DNA of 64,000 nt from Paragonimus westermani (lineage: Eukaryota > Platyhelminthes > Trematoda > Plagiorchiida > Troglotrematidae), in assembly GCA_008508345.1 (NCBI GenBank), contig QNGE01003294.1, positions 24,110 to 88,109 on the forward strand. Reading direction: 5' to 3'. Of the stretch, positions 1-11,319 are shown in pieces. A model generated the notes under the pieces. That model made no database searches. It saw only the letters and a program-made list of their open reading frames with translations, and was not told the DNA's origin. Each line of letters begins with the position of its first letter. Within the stretch, counting starts at the first letter, position 1. Made by a program: the position numbers and the translations under genes.

Positions 1-540
1 TTCATTCAAATTATTCTCGGTCCGGTTGCGAGAGAAATTTCGTGTCCATCTAAATAACAACAGTGTTGCCTTATCAGCTAACAGGTGCATCTGTTGAAAC
101 CCGTGACACAATTATTTTTATCATCAGCGTAGATCAAAACGAAAGCATACCTAATCTTAATATTTACGTAGAAACTGTAGAATACTACTTACGGATGAAA
201 TATTGCAATATGCCCAAAGTAAACAATATTCGTTCTTGGGGGTCTTACGTTCTCGTCTCCTGTGAAACTAATAAACAGTCTGTATACAAACAAAGATTTC
301 CTAAGGCATGCATATTGCTTGAAGAATGTGATTGTATGCTTTCAGCTCTTAATAACACAAAATGAGATCTGGTATCAATTCAATGTATCTCGTAGACTAC
401 TCTATAAATTTCTTCCCAATTTATCTTTGCTTAATACTTAAATATATACATCATTTTAAAGACTTGTTATTGTTCTCTGAGACTATGCCAGTCGATTTCT
501 CGCAGGACTGTACTGGCAGACCATCCGTTGCAATAAGTAT
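1..540. other. No gene recognised
   Basis: There is an open frame of about 100 codons on the plus strand at 63-365. It opens on a TTG, matches no family I know and has no clear splice sites. I see no other structure here. Confidence 0.3.
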
Positions 541-547
541 TGCAGTT

Positions 548-800
548 TAACTATCACACTATACTACTCGACAGTAGCCAGCAGAGGTATGTATTTGGTA
601 ATGGAATAAGTGGGGAAAATACAAGAAAGATTAATGGAGTGCAGTCCGACGTGAAATGGTATTTTCCGCAAATGAACAAAGGATCGACGCCCGTGGCGTC
701 CCTGGATCAATGTTATGTGCAAATGAGTGCTTGTGTTTGAGATGGTGTTGAGGTATACATCCCCTGTGTTGAATTTCTGATTATACATTCCTAGCACCAT
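548..800 (+). repeat. Diverged copy of the ~305-bp solo-LTR-like family (family L)
   Basis: This stretch aligns in order with the better copies of family L. Shared blocks include the 'gaaaatacaagaaag' segment, the 'gtgaaatgg' segment and the diagnostic 'gtgcaaatgagtg' segment. Both ends have decayed and I cannot see a target-site duplication. It is the most diverged copy of the family in the window. Confidence 0.5.
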
Positions 801-1950
801 CCGCATTCTTTGCTCCTAGCGTTATCATTAGTTTGAAGCAGTGCGTGGTATACGTTGATGGGGAACGGGTTTTGTGGTCTTTCATAGTGGAAAACGCAAG
901 TCACTTACAAGAAACTAGCCGAAAAACACGTCCGTAGCCCTCCAAACACTATCATCGAAAAACAGGAAATAGTTCGAAATTCACGAAGGCTGTGACAATC
1001 CACCGAAATAGTCGGCCCTTTGTGTGGAACAAGAATGGTCAAACCTTTCTCGTTGCTTCGATAAAACAGTTTTCACCGTGTATTTTTGATTGCTACTCCA
1101 TTTCTCGTCCAGTCACTCCTTCGTCACCCATCCACTTGGACGTTTAGCTTGACCTTTATCGTGCCAACTCCAATGTTCTCTTTCATTTATACTCTGGATC
1201 TTCATCAATCAACCAATGGTCCTCACTTCCCCAGTTTTCCGTCACACACCGTCAAAATTTCTGGAATCGTGACAGCGATGTGACATCACACCATTACTTT
1301 AAGAACGCAACTGATTGGTCACAATCGAACATGCAACCGGTCCATTCTCACCAGATTGGTTTATTATATAGCTTCAATAAGCGAGTAGAATGTCTTTGTG
1401 CAGGACGTGTCAGATTCCGCTGTTTGTTTTTTTCCAAAAAGCACGAAAATCTGACTAGACGATTTATAAACACTAGCCGAAATCAAGACGATTAGCTGAC
1501 TGACAAACTGAACGACTTTCCCAAATTCAGAAACTGAACTCTGAGACAAGTGAGGAAGGACGGCAGAAAAACCTTAGCATTGACTTCGTTGTTAAGTTGA
1601 TTTTCACCTCTATACTTGCAAGTGAGATCACCTCTGTTGCAATCTTTCAGGACTCTGTCTCCGTGAACATCACACATTTTTCTGTGGGTTGTCCGCCTCC
1701 TCATGATGCTACATACTGGACTTCCGAAAGTAATTCACCTTTATCGTCTGCTTCTGCAAATGTTTTCTGGTGTGTACCGTAGAGTAGTGAACGGGTTAAT
1801 AGTCATTTCTCCTAGTTGCAATCTCTTTTCTATATGAACAGTTAGCCAAATACTTTCAAAATTTGTTCTAAAACACATGATTGTGTGGGCTGGGAGGCTT
1901 CGTTTCAGAAATGTAAAACATCCGCCCCCAGTTACCAGTGTGAACAACTA
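801..1950. other. No gene recognised
   Basis: Several short frames occur on both strands. None shows a domain, a repeat pattern or a plausible exon structure. Confidence 0.3.
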
Positions 1951-2153
1951 AATCAGAAGATCGGTTTTACAAGATGGTAGTACCATTTCGTATGTTCTCA
2001 ACAGTCATTACACAACAGTGGTGAACATCAAACATATTAGGACGAGTGGAGTTCATACACCAAGCCAATGTATACACTAGTCTGTCATTGCTCAGGAGCA
2101 TGGCAGACGGATGTTCAAGGTCGACAGCTTTTGCACACCGGAGTGGCTTGCTA
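1951..2153 (-). repeat. PLE-1 inverted terminal arm, left
   Basis: Reverse complement of 2901-3103. It differs from the right arm at a handful of bases and contains the same hammerhead-like core at 1969-2008, read on the minus strand. Confidence 0.85.
1969..2008 (-). ncRNA. Hammerhead-ribozyme-like motif in PLE-1 left arm (degenerate)
   Basis: Mirror copy of the motif at 3046-3085, with the core CTGTTGA where the catalytic consensus is CTGATGA. It points away from the element's coding strand. Confidence 0.4.
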
Positions 2154-2339
2154 CTGAAATCTAATGTTATCGTCTGAGTTTGCAAAGGAAGACACGCTCG
2201 CCTTTCTGGATCAAGCGACGGAAGGTTGGTAGTGTGTCGAGCACCACATTGTTAGTCCACCTGGGGAGGACAGTATCTGAATTTCAACAGTTCCTCACCC
2301 ATACAACACAAACGCTGTCTGTTTTACAGAGCGCGAACT

Positions 2340-2790
2340 GTATGTATGGGTGATACACTAGATACTGAGTTGAAATTCATTCGTGAGACCCTGGTCTCCA
2401 GCGGCTATCTACTGGGCTTTATTGACTTTCACAGCAAGCCGAAAGCCATCAAGAAACGTCTGTTCCGAAGAAACCGGTGTGCATCCAGTTATCGTACAAA
2501 GGAGTGTACTACGTCGTTTCTAACGTGTCAACTGACACAGGTCATCCAACGGACGTACAACGTAGCTACACTGCGTTCACTCAGTCGCACCAAGTCACTC
2601 TCATTTCCTTACATTAAGACGCAGGTGCCAGAGCCGTCCACTTCACACTGCATCTAACAGTTCACCTGCAGCTGCAGTGACGTTTACATTGGCAGAGCTG
2701 ATTGATCCTTGCGTCTTAGAATGAGAGAACACGCCCAAATACATCGAAGGCTTGATGTGTGGTGTGGCCCGACACGACGCCACCGAGCAA
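2340..2790 (+). pseudogene. PLE-1 reverse transcriptase C-terminus and GIY-YIG endonuclease remnant
   Basis: The plus-strand frame 2346-2657 carries a decayed RT thumb region with the characteristic FIRETLVSSGYLLGFIDF segment, where the family normally has a '.L..NGYP..FI' block. A frame change then leads into a cysteine-rich stretch and the endonuclease signature VYIGRADRSLRLRMREHAQ at about 2684-2745. The GIY-YIG domain nicks target DNA for target-primed insertion in this class. The palm domain and catalytic YxDD are absent and the frame is broken, so no enzyme can be made. Right after it, the sequence enters the right inverted arm. Confidence 0.75.
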
Positions 2791-2900
2791 AGCAAGCCGG
2801 TTTCGTCGATACCCAGACACCCAACAAACGCTTTCCGTGTGTTGGTGTGTCATCACAAGCCTATCATCCTTGAGTCACTCGAGGTGCCGCTAGTCACGCA

Positions 2901-3103
2901 TAGCAAGCCACTCCTGTGTGCAAAAGCTGTTGGCCTTGAACATCCGTCTGCCATGCTCCTGACCAATGACAGACTAGTGTATACATTGGCTTGGTGTATG
3001 AACTCCACTCGTCCTAATATGTTTGATGTTCACCACTGTTGTGTAATGACTGTTGAGAACATACGAAATGGTACTACCATCTTGTAAAACCGATCTTCTG
3101 ATT
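2901..3103 (+). repeat. PLE-1 inverted terminal arm, right
   Basis: Partner of 1951-2153. It lies 3' of the coding remnant in sense orientation and holds the hammerhead-like core at 3046-3085. Confidence 0.85.
3046..3085 (+). ncRNA. Hammerhead-ribozyme-like motif in PLE-1 right arm (degenerate)
   Basis: The order is stem I (ATGA, 3046-3049), core CTGTTGA (3050-3056), an 8-nt stem II/loop closed by G-C (3057-3064), GAAA (3065-3068), stem III TGGT/ACCA with a 3-nt loop (3069-3079), the UH cleavage dinucleotide TC (3080-3081), and stem I 3' strand TTGT. Stem III is a perfect 4 bp. Stem I has two wobbles, and the core has A to T at the third-from-last conserved block position, so activity is doubtful. 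Confidence 0.45.
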
Positions 3104-4387
3104 TCGGTATACAACTGATTGTGTTGTGAATAGCGAAAACATGAACAATGACCTGGACGTTTTTAGACGTTCATACAACAGTCCCTTAGAATCATCTTAT
3201 CAAATGAGGTAATTCGATGCAAGTTTGGTGAGTGAGACATGTTGACACAACTCGTGATAAGTTGAAAATTAAACAACCTGTTGGATATGAGAGTTCTTCA
3301 TTAGCCCCGAAATGCCAAATTTGGCACAACCCTCATGACACCGTTAAGTGCACTTTTGCATTGAATTGAGTCGAAACAATAACTGCCCCTTCAGTCTGAT
3401 GCTTCATCGTTGATTGCGTTTTTTCAAGGTAAGGAGGTCGAATATTATCTGTTTCATCACAACTGTCTGCCTTGCTTGAGCTTAAGGATTAGGAAATGTC
3501 TGACCACATTTCGGTCAATAAGAAAAACGCTTGAATCTCAGTTGCTGCATGCGTGTTCCAAACTCTTCGCATTCAAAGCATAGTCTCTGAACTGTCGAAA
3601 TAGTTTTTTGTACGTCGTGCTAGCAAGAATGGGTAAGATGTTGAGAACATTTCACAGACAAAATCGCGCAAGAAGGATGCTCTAGTGTGCGGTCGATATT
3701 GTCTAATCGTTCATTATGCTTCGTGTCACTGAACAAACATCCAGTGTGGTGCATCGCGCTGAGCTGTATAACAGTAGTCATGTGTTTGCCGTAGTATTGT
3801 TCGTGTCCAAGAGGTTTGCCGAACAGTGAACAAGGTAGTACATGAGTGGTACTGGTCCTAGTACTGCTGACACGGCTGGAATTAATGACGCTGAGTGTCA
3901 AGTGTGGCGTCGCGCGCTGATCGATTAATCAACTGAATTTATGGTCCACATTAGCCTTGTAAATGTGGAGCAAGGAGTGAGCAACGTCAACTATATGTCG
4001 GTGGTAGTTAGGGCGTGTATATGACAAAATCGAAAACCAACAAGCATATGCAGACAAATGCACTGAGGGTATAGTGTCGATTTTAACGTACTCGACCAGT
4101 TTCGGAAGCGGTTGGTCAGGTCTCTACAAGTCACCCAACAGCGTACATATTCTTCTGGAATGACAGTTCTTGCGACTAATCTTATCTTACTTGAATCCGT
4201 TGCTATCGGTTTCCTAGTTGATAATCGCCCACAGCTTACTCTCCGTCAGCTTCACCACATCAAGTTCATGTCTGTGAAGTTGTTTACTATGTCTCTGATT
4301 AGTTTCAGTCTCGTTACATCCTTATAACCCAGTTGATCTGAGGATGACTCTCTTGTCTTCTGTATTCCAACTAATTTGTGCCTTATT
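3104..4387. other. No gene recognised
   Basis: Unique-looking sequence with only short scattered frames. The longest, about 93 codons on the minus strand at 3620-3901, matches nothing I recognise. Confidence 0.3.
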
Positions 4388-4557
4388 TTCAAGTTGACCA
4401 TCATCCACATTTGATCGCAGCCTTCGCATTCAGATAGACTTTCCAACCAGCCTTTCCAACCAAGCACTAGACTCGAGTTTCGCTCTCATTAGAGCTCGTG
4501 AGTAGTGCATATCCTTGCCACGACTTGGGTTTGAACTCCGGCCTTTCCAATCATGAC
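4388..4557 (-). repeat. tRNA-derived SINE, 5'-truncated copy (SINE-A)
   Basis: Read on the minus strand it contains the B-box-like AGTTCAAACCC segment, then the 'gtcgtggcaaggatatgc' body and the conserved tail ending 'gtcaacttgaaaa'. The A-box end is lost at about 4557. It is nearly identical to the plus-strand copy at 5439-5640, and the two flank about 0.9 kb in inverted orientation. Confidence 0.8.
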
Positions 4558-5438
4558 TGGAGCACTGCTTGAATATGCTACTAAACTAACTCATCATTAT
4601 CATAGTTTTATCCCAGATGATGATGATGAGACCTACGGAAAATCAATAGTGAGACTAAAAATCGCAGGTGATTTTCCTTTTGTAAACAAAAATTGTGTTG
4701 CACTCAACCTTCGGACCTGTTGAAGCTTATTATAATAGTTGTTAGCCGAAGATGGGAACTAAAACATCCCGGTTATCAGCATTGGCTTCATTGCAGCTCA
4801 GGCCACTATTTCATCCGTCACTTCAAAATTACGGCAAAACACTTGATAGAAGGGAGGCATTCCGATGGAGGTCTTGATGACGTGCGCTCTCCTTCAACTA
4901 GTGGGTTCATGGACCTATTGCCAACTACATTTTGCATGACTAACTCACCTCGCAGCACCCCTCCATGTAGACAGCAGGTTAACCTGGAATGTGGCTCAAT
5001 GTGTGCGACCATACCCGCACAATCGTAACTCGACTGGCTGGCCATGCGGAATCACCACCTTAGTTCACGGACAGTGCATGCCTCACCACCATATACTGCG
5101 GTCAATGCTTGTTGGGGAACCCTCGCACTCTCCCCGGACGCCGCAAAACTGGATCGACATTTTAATAAACGGGTGCAATCGAATTAGAATTTCGGTGACA
5201 TGAAATTGAATAGAATGGGCTGGAAAACCGGTGATGAAGGCAGCCTAAGGGCCTAAGGAAGGTCGTTCAGATTCTGGACAGTAATGTAAACACGTGCTGA
5301 TCAATTGTCGAAGCTCCAAACCGTCGGGGTGCCTTACGTTAAACAAATATCAGCCTCCAACAGTCATGAAGGTAAGGTGGAGTGCAGTTTTTCCTGCATC
5401 TGTTCGTGATTGGATAATTCGGTCGTGCCTAATGTGAG
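4558..5438. other. Spacer between inverted SINEs; short gag-like repeat fragment
   Basis: No intact gene. Around 4905-4935 a plus-strand frame reads FMDLLPTTF. It resembles the MDLLP-containing peptides at about 60440-60480 (plus) and 52716-52760 (minus), the latter just inside a gypsy 5' LTR. That suggests a shared repeat, perhaps the start of a gypsy gag. Confidence 0.3.
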
Positions 5439-5640
5439 GTCAATGGCGCACTGGTCAACACGGTTGCCTCATGATTGGAAAGGCCGGAGTTCAAACCCAA
5501 GTCGTGGCAAGGATATGCACTACTCACGAGCTCTAATGAGAGCGAAACTCGAGTCTAGTGCTTGGTTGGAAAGGCTGGTTGGAAAGTCTATCTGAATGCG
5601 AAGGCTGCGATCAAATGTGGATGATGGTCAACTTGAAAAA
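5439..5640 (+). repeat. tRNA-derived SINE, full-length-like copy (SINE-B)
   Basis: It begins 'ggtcaatggcgcactgg', an A-box-like pol III element, continues to a B-box-like AGTTCAAACCC, and then shares the tRNA-unrelated body and 3' tail with the copies at 4388, 16161 and 16345. Four copies in one window establish it as a dispersed family. There is no poly(A); the copies end 'ctgaaaa' or 'cttgaaaa'. Confidence 0.8.
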
Positions 5641-5786
5641 TGTTAAATGGTTAGGGTGTGTCATCAGTGGGATGAAAGTATGGTAGAGTTAAACTACCTG
5701 AGTGACATATGAATATTCCACTTATCATCCGTGAATTACCTCGAATAGATGCCAGAAGTATGTTCAATAACATCGCAACGTAGGCT

Positions 5787-6092
5787 TGTTGTGAATCCAA
5801 AAGGCGGATGACACGGAGGTTGTTTTAGTGGGGAAACCAATACACCACTTAAGCGTCTCAACGGGACTAGGAACAAAAACACTCATTTGCACATCGCACT
5901 CTTCTGAGGACGCTCCAGTCGATTTGGACACCATGTCTCAGTTCCATCATGTGGCGAAAGTCATTAAATGTCATTCTGCCTTCCAACGATCCTTCCCATA
6001 TCTCTCCCGTATTTATCCCGCGATCATTTCGATCCAAGCGGCTACTGAATAGTGGTGTGAGTAGCATGGTGCGAACGTCTATCTTCGCTACA
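5787..6092 (-). mobile_element. Solo-LTR-like repeat, family L, with 4-bp TSD
   Basis: A 306-bp copy in minus orientation. On the plus strand it starts TGTTGTGAATCC and ends TTCGCTACA, so the element runs 5'-TGTAG...CAACA-3'. The flanking 'ggct' at 5783-5786 and 6093-6096 is a perfect 4-bp target-site duplication. TG...CA termini with a short inverted repeat suit either an LTR or a small TIR element. Confidence 0.8.
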
Positions 6093-6096
6093 GGCT

Positions 6097-7675
6097 GTGC
6101 TGTCTCGGGAGACAGAAAATGTAATGTGTAAGTTCACATCGCAGAAAAGACTAATTAAATTTAAGGCCACAGTGTCCAAGGCAAGAGCCAGTAAGGACTG
6201 AGTGACTTTAGAGAACACCAACTCACACTAGTAGGATACCAGTCATGTGGATCACGTAGAAGACCGATAACACATAAGATCATGAATTCCCAAGGGAAGA
6301 AGTTCGGTAAAACAAGTGCATACAGCAAAACTTCCTCCCAACATAGAGAGGTGTATGTGCACCAATAACGTAGATTAAGTTTACGTATCCGGAATGACAG
6401 TCGGTTATTACCAAGACGTAAAGAGTCTCGACCAGCATGAATGACAGTGTTGCGTCATTGTACGATTTGACCCCTATACAGTTGTCTTGTGATGGCTTGC
6501 GTACCCTTAAACCGTACCGGGTTCTAAGGATTGTTTTGTTGTGATGAGATCTGGAAACGCCAACTACCCCTTGCTGAAGACCTGTTTTTTCGACCGAACG
6601 TATCTCCCTGGAATCGGTAATTTGTCGTTTTTGATAGGTTTATTGTTTGTTTATCTCCGTATTCTTGTTTTCATATGTAAGCTGATGGGCCACATTTACA
6701 TTTTACATCAGGTTCTCTCAACCATTAACTACTCAAGAATCATGTCCGTAGCCAGCTTATGACAGGTTCAGCGTGGGAATAATACCGGCAGCACAAAATC
6801 TCAGGTTTCTCCTTTCGGTCGCAGCCTTTGAATGTAGTCATGTAGAGAAAAATTTAGGCGTTCTCTCATCCTGATTGTCGATGGATTGTAGGGAACAGCC
6901 TGTGTGTGTCGTCTATCACACCATCGAAGGAAACAGCCGAATTCGTGGCTCATGGACTATGGCCGTTATGAGTGACGATTTCTTCCCGTACTCTACTACG
7001 AGCAATAAGATGTGTGACAACCAACAGATGTATGTGACAACCAACAGGCTCCTTTGTTATATCAGGGCTTATATGAAGGGTTCCAGGATGGCGCTGACAA
7101 ATTTTATAGGGTATCCCGCGGGTTGTATTGATATCGATGTTAGTTTGGTAGTTTCACCGGAGTGTTGACAACTTTCGGAGTAGTTCACATTGTTTTCGAC
7201 GTGTGCGAACATTCGTGGCCACCAGAGCCATTCTTTCGCACGACGCCACTTCCAGGATTTCCTTTAAAAGCGCACGATATAACCCCCCTACTTGAAGCAG
7301 ACGGTTGAACGGATCGAAGTACTGGAATAATGCAACCATCGTTAGTAGGTAACCAGTTCCTCGGGGTTTGGTTTCATTGGAACCGTTTTGACGAAAGACC
7401 AACTAGAAGGAATATTTCCGCTAAATATCGGGACATGTGCAAAAAGCTTTTCTTGTCCACGTTAAATTTCCTGTGCGGCTGCTTCATCCAGAAACACCTG
7501 ATGAAAGAAATGTTTACACGTTTCATCAAAAATGGATACAACAGGAACAGGGGATTCTTTATACCTTGCTGTACCCCCTTTGTGTGCAATCGCTGAATAT
7601 CCACTCGCCTAACTTGAAAACACTTCGGTAGCAATGATTGTCCTGGTGTGAATAGTGTCGCTGTTTTCTATAAAA
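6097..7675. other. No gene recognised
   Basis: Overlapping short frames occur on both strands around 7150-7640 with no recognisable domain. I see no repeat structure. Confidence 0.3.
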
Positions 7676-7989
7676 TTTAGTGAGGACCAAAGGTCGCGCT
7701 ACACTACTCCAACCACTATTATTCGGTAGTGGGGCACGATCACGGATTTTGACATTGAAGTGACTGCGGGAGAAGTACAAGAAGGAACATTCGACTGCAA
7801 CATCGCATGAAATGGTCCTTGCTCCATAAAGAAACTGTGCATTGGTGTCCATGGCAAACATGAAGTTCTGAAATGAGTGTCGTACGCGGATGAGTGTTTT
7901 TATTTGCCGTCCCGTTGAAACACATAACCCATGCAGTGGTCTATTCGAATAGATAGCCTTTGCGCTATCCGCGCCCTTGGTTCACAACG
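7676..7989 (+). mobile_element. Solo-LTR-like repeat, family L, with 4-bp TSD
   Basis: A 314-bp copy starting TTTAGTGAGGACC and ending GGTTCACAACG. It is flanked by 'aaaa' at 7672-7675 and 7990-7993. The middle aligns with the other copies, and the usual AATAAA near the 3' end has become 'aatagat'. Confidence 0.75.
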
Positions 7990-8959
7990 AAAATTCTCCT
8001 TATCGATGCTTTGACTGTGTAAACGCACCCCCCGCATATTCGTAATTACACTTTTGTGAACAATACCTAAGAAACAATTTGATGGTTTTTCAGGCAAAAC
8101 GAGTCAATATTTTCGTTTGTACCGCGGAATCTTTAGGAATTGTCTGCCAGCAGCCACTCCCCAAAAGAAGCTCAATAGCAATCATTGATTTGAAGACACA
8201 GCTTTCACTTTAAGTCGCGATGCGTTCATATGTGGTTTTCCTTTGTAAAACAGCACGGATTAAGCGCAAATGCGTCTAGGTCACTGGGACGCATCGGATC
8301 ATGTGATCAGGCCAATTGCGACCACAATATGATGGCAACAGTGGAGGATAGGCGAACGAACAAGAATATTGTCAAAACAAATCAGGCATCTCGTACAAAC
8401 TAACTTGAGAGACACACCTTACTGAGTAAGTCCCACCTCATTGACACCAGTGAGTCCATCAAACATGCTACAAGCTGAATCACTAGAGAAGAACACGATT
8501 TGGAAAAAGATTGGACTTTTATCTCAACACAAACCACATTTGCCTTAAAATTTGCCGAATTGACGTACTTATTGGTGTTCGTGTATTGGCTGACCTAAAA
8601 AGCGTTCGAAGACAGGTCATCACTATCATGTGACATCATTGAATAAACACTCAACATTACAAGCACAAGAATACTAACACGTTATCTTGTGAGAGTAGGA
8701 AACCTTTGGCCATCAAAAATGGGCGTGCTAAATGAAGAATTTCTTATACTGAATGACAAAAATCTGCCGTTAACTTTCATTATAATGAAATTTCGCCGAA
8801 GAACAATCTTGGTTTCGGTTTTTTCTGAATGATTATTAATACAACTCGTGCGTCGCTCTTATTTAAACCGGTAATCCAAGCCATATGAAAAACACGGAAG
8901 AGTACCGAGTTTACGCTATTTGTTGGGATGTGTTCATGATTCCAGAACGACTTGTGAAC
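7990..8959. other. No gene recognised
   Basis: AT-rich sequence dense in stop codons. I see nothing definable. Confidence 0.3.
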
Positions 8960-9380
8960 AGTCGGTAATTTGTTTAATTGGTTTGCACAAAGTTGTAAGA
9001 ATTCCTGAGTGTACTACCCGGTTTCCTCGTTAATGGTTGTATAATTCCTAACAAATACCTCGCGAGCTGAAGTAGTGGAGAACTAATCCCATCTACACTA
9101 GGTCTGATAGGTAAACCACTCTTACGAATTTTTGGCAATCCGTGGATATCTTGGCTTGCTGTGAACTTTGGTTATAACCTATTACATTTTCACTGCCATA
9201 ACTTGTCTTCTACCGCACTTAAGTACTTAATTACCCCACCTTTATTCCCATTCATACCTGATGTCACGGTCGTATTTTCGGTTTCCTTATATGGTCCTTC
9301 TCGTATGTGTTCTAATACTGTCGCTTCTTAGTCTGCTGTAATCAGTGTGACAATGGTGTTACCAGCAAATCGAATTATCG
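8960..9380 (-). pseudogene. Penelope-like reverse transcriptase N-terminal fragment
   Basis: The minus-strand translation contains HGLPKIRKSGLPIRPSVDGI followed by a serine/leucine-rich block and RNSYNFVQ. This is the early fingers/palm region typical of Penelope-like RTs, which carry a 'GLPKIHKPGxPLRPI' block. The upstream portion (about 9200-9380) is also in register. Several in-frame stops make it non-functional. No endonuclease domain or terminal repeat is visible next to it. Confidence 0.65.
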
Positions 9381-9639
9381 GTTATTTACAAGTTACTCTG
9401 AAACACCGAGTTTAGTCTGCTTCTAATTTGTAAAATTTGTCTCATGGACCACGCTCTTCGCTGCGCGGACGTGTGTGTGGGACTATCGGTCATAACACTG
9501 CCCATTTATAGCATGGCTGGAGCAGTGACTAAGTCAATACAACACATGACACCCCTCAACGCTTTAATGTCAGTCATCCTAAAGATCAAAATCTACGGTG
9601 CAACTATCAACAATAGTTCTCAATCAGAGCCTTTCTAAC

Positions 9640-10160
9640 GCCGCTTTGGAAATATCCATAACACCGAGAAACTTTTTAATTTCATCTCTCCCTAAGAGCT
9701 TTGGCTGGCCAGCTCGTGCTACATGCGCTAGAAGTGTATATGCTCTTCCAGCATATGGTACCCCCATCAAACACCCTCGTACCAAGCACTCGAACAGAGT
9801 CATCCGTGTATATATGTAGTGTAAAGTTGCACAATAATAGTCGCAGCAGATTTTCGGCAGCATTCACCGTAATGATCGTCATGGTGTCGCCCGTTTCCAG
9901 TTCCATCTTTACATGTTGTCCATCAATAGCATGCTCCACAACGTCTGGTTTAAGGTGTTGGTTGGGAACAATATTCATTTACCCCATACACACCTCAGGT
10001 TCTTTTTCTAGGGACTGCTCATCGGCTCTGACGGTCGTCGTGTGGGCTTTTAGCGGTGTTCCGCCGAATCTCTTTAATCCATATAGTCGAGCCAGATCTT
10101 CCAGCACTGTAGCACTCAGTGTTGTGTTGGGGATATTCCGATGAACAGGTGTGCTGAGCA
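9640..10160 (-). pseudogene. Ty3/gypsy aspartic protease remnant
   Basis: On the minus strand, 9682-9978 reads KMELETGDTMTIITVNAAENL, the position where gypsy proteases have '.D(T/S)GA...I'. In a neighbouring frame about 9670-9700 reads LLGRDEIKKFLGV, resembling the 'LLGRDWL' block that ends gypsy proteases. The catalytic Asp is replaced by Glu and the two blocks are in different frames. Sequence at 10413-10607 (minus) may be decayed gag but is too weak to call. Confidence 0.5.
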
Positions 10161-11319
10161 CTACAGAGACAGAAGATGAAAGACCTGTTCTCAGTTAACT
10201 TTGTATGTGCCGATGCTTTGTTCATTCTCTGGACAGCTTCGTTTGGCGGCCGCATTGTAGAAGATTGGAGCTACTGAGTAAGCTGTTCTGGTTAACAGAC
10301 GATTATGCAAGCTTCATCCCAGAAAAGCATGGTTTACCCGTGATAGTGCTGCTTTCTGGCGCATTTTCATCTGATACACTAGTAATTTATCAATGGAACT
10401 GATCCTTTGAATTTATTCCGGCGGATTTGGTTGAATCAGCAAACAGCGTTCAACGAGATTGTACTGGAGCAGTCTACTGATTAGAGAAAGTTCGAGCTCA
10501 CGCACAAGCTGATACAGACGGAATTCTGGTCGATCGGCGCCAGTAATCCAAAAACGGCAATCAGCTGCAGCGGCGAGTTTGTTAGAACGCGTGTCAGATT
10601 CAAACAAACGAGTTGCTTAAAGCAAGGCCGAATGAACCTAATAACGAGCAGGCCTATCAGAATGCTAAACACTTATTGTCCAAAAGCAATCGTAAACAGT
10701 TTTTTCCATATCAAGACCACTATGTTCTTATAAAATGTGATTGCCTAGTACCTGTCGGGCCACTCTCTCTGGTTTTCTCGATTCCGTAGCCCAGCACGCG
10801 ATAAGGTGTGGATTGACAAGTGTGTGCAGTGAACTCATTGACTCCTTCTCCTGATACCTGTCAGCTTGAAAAATACTGTCAAACAGTGCGGTAAAAGCGT
10901 GGAGGACACTGGTTTTACTTGATGACTTTCCAACGCCGACCATTGAAGTGTCGTCTACCTTCGTCTCCTAATGGCTATCTTAGAGGCTTGATTTTATGCA
11001 CCTCAGTAGTTTACACTGCGGGGTTCAAGACAGGAAGCTGTCTTGTTGATGAGTCCTTACTTTCACTACAGCTGGGTTGTTTGTCTGCAGGTTGAAGGCA
11101 CGTTCCTGTTGACTGTTAGAATATAAACGCCTCTACCTTTAGTTGTTAGGTCGCTTTCTCTACCCTTCTACTATTTTCACATTTTCTCTACAAGGTTCAT
11201 TTTCTTCTTCATGATTGTGTGGAGTTGAGCGTCAGTGACTTATTGTTACAATGATGGTGATGATTGCTGGCATACTTCGCATGACCTAAAATGTCGTTCT
11301 ATATGTAAATCAGAATTCG
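10161..11319. other. No gene recognised
   Basis: Possible very old gag-like sequence at 10413-10607 (minus); otherwise nothing definable. Confidence 0.25.

Larger units (their letters stand above)
1951..3103 (+). mobile_element. Penelope-like element fragment flanked by inverted pLTR arms (PLE-1)
   Basis: The element consists of a 203-bp left arm (1951-2153, minus sense), a degraded coding region on the plus strand, and a right arm (2901-3103, plus sense) that is the reverse complement of the left at roughly 95% identity by eye. Both arms encode the same peptide in mirror image (for example DRLVYTLAWCMNSTRPNMFD). The middle carries reverse transcriptase thumb and GIY-YIG-like remnants, which are the hallmark of Penelope-like elements. 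PLEs are known to have terminal repeats (pLTRs) in direct or inverted arrangement, and the arms fit that. Most of the reverse transcriptase is missing, so the copy is dead. Confidence 0.75.
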
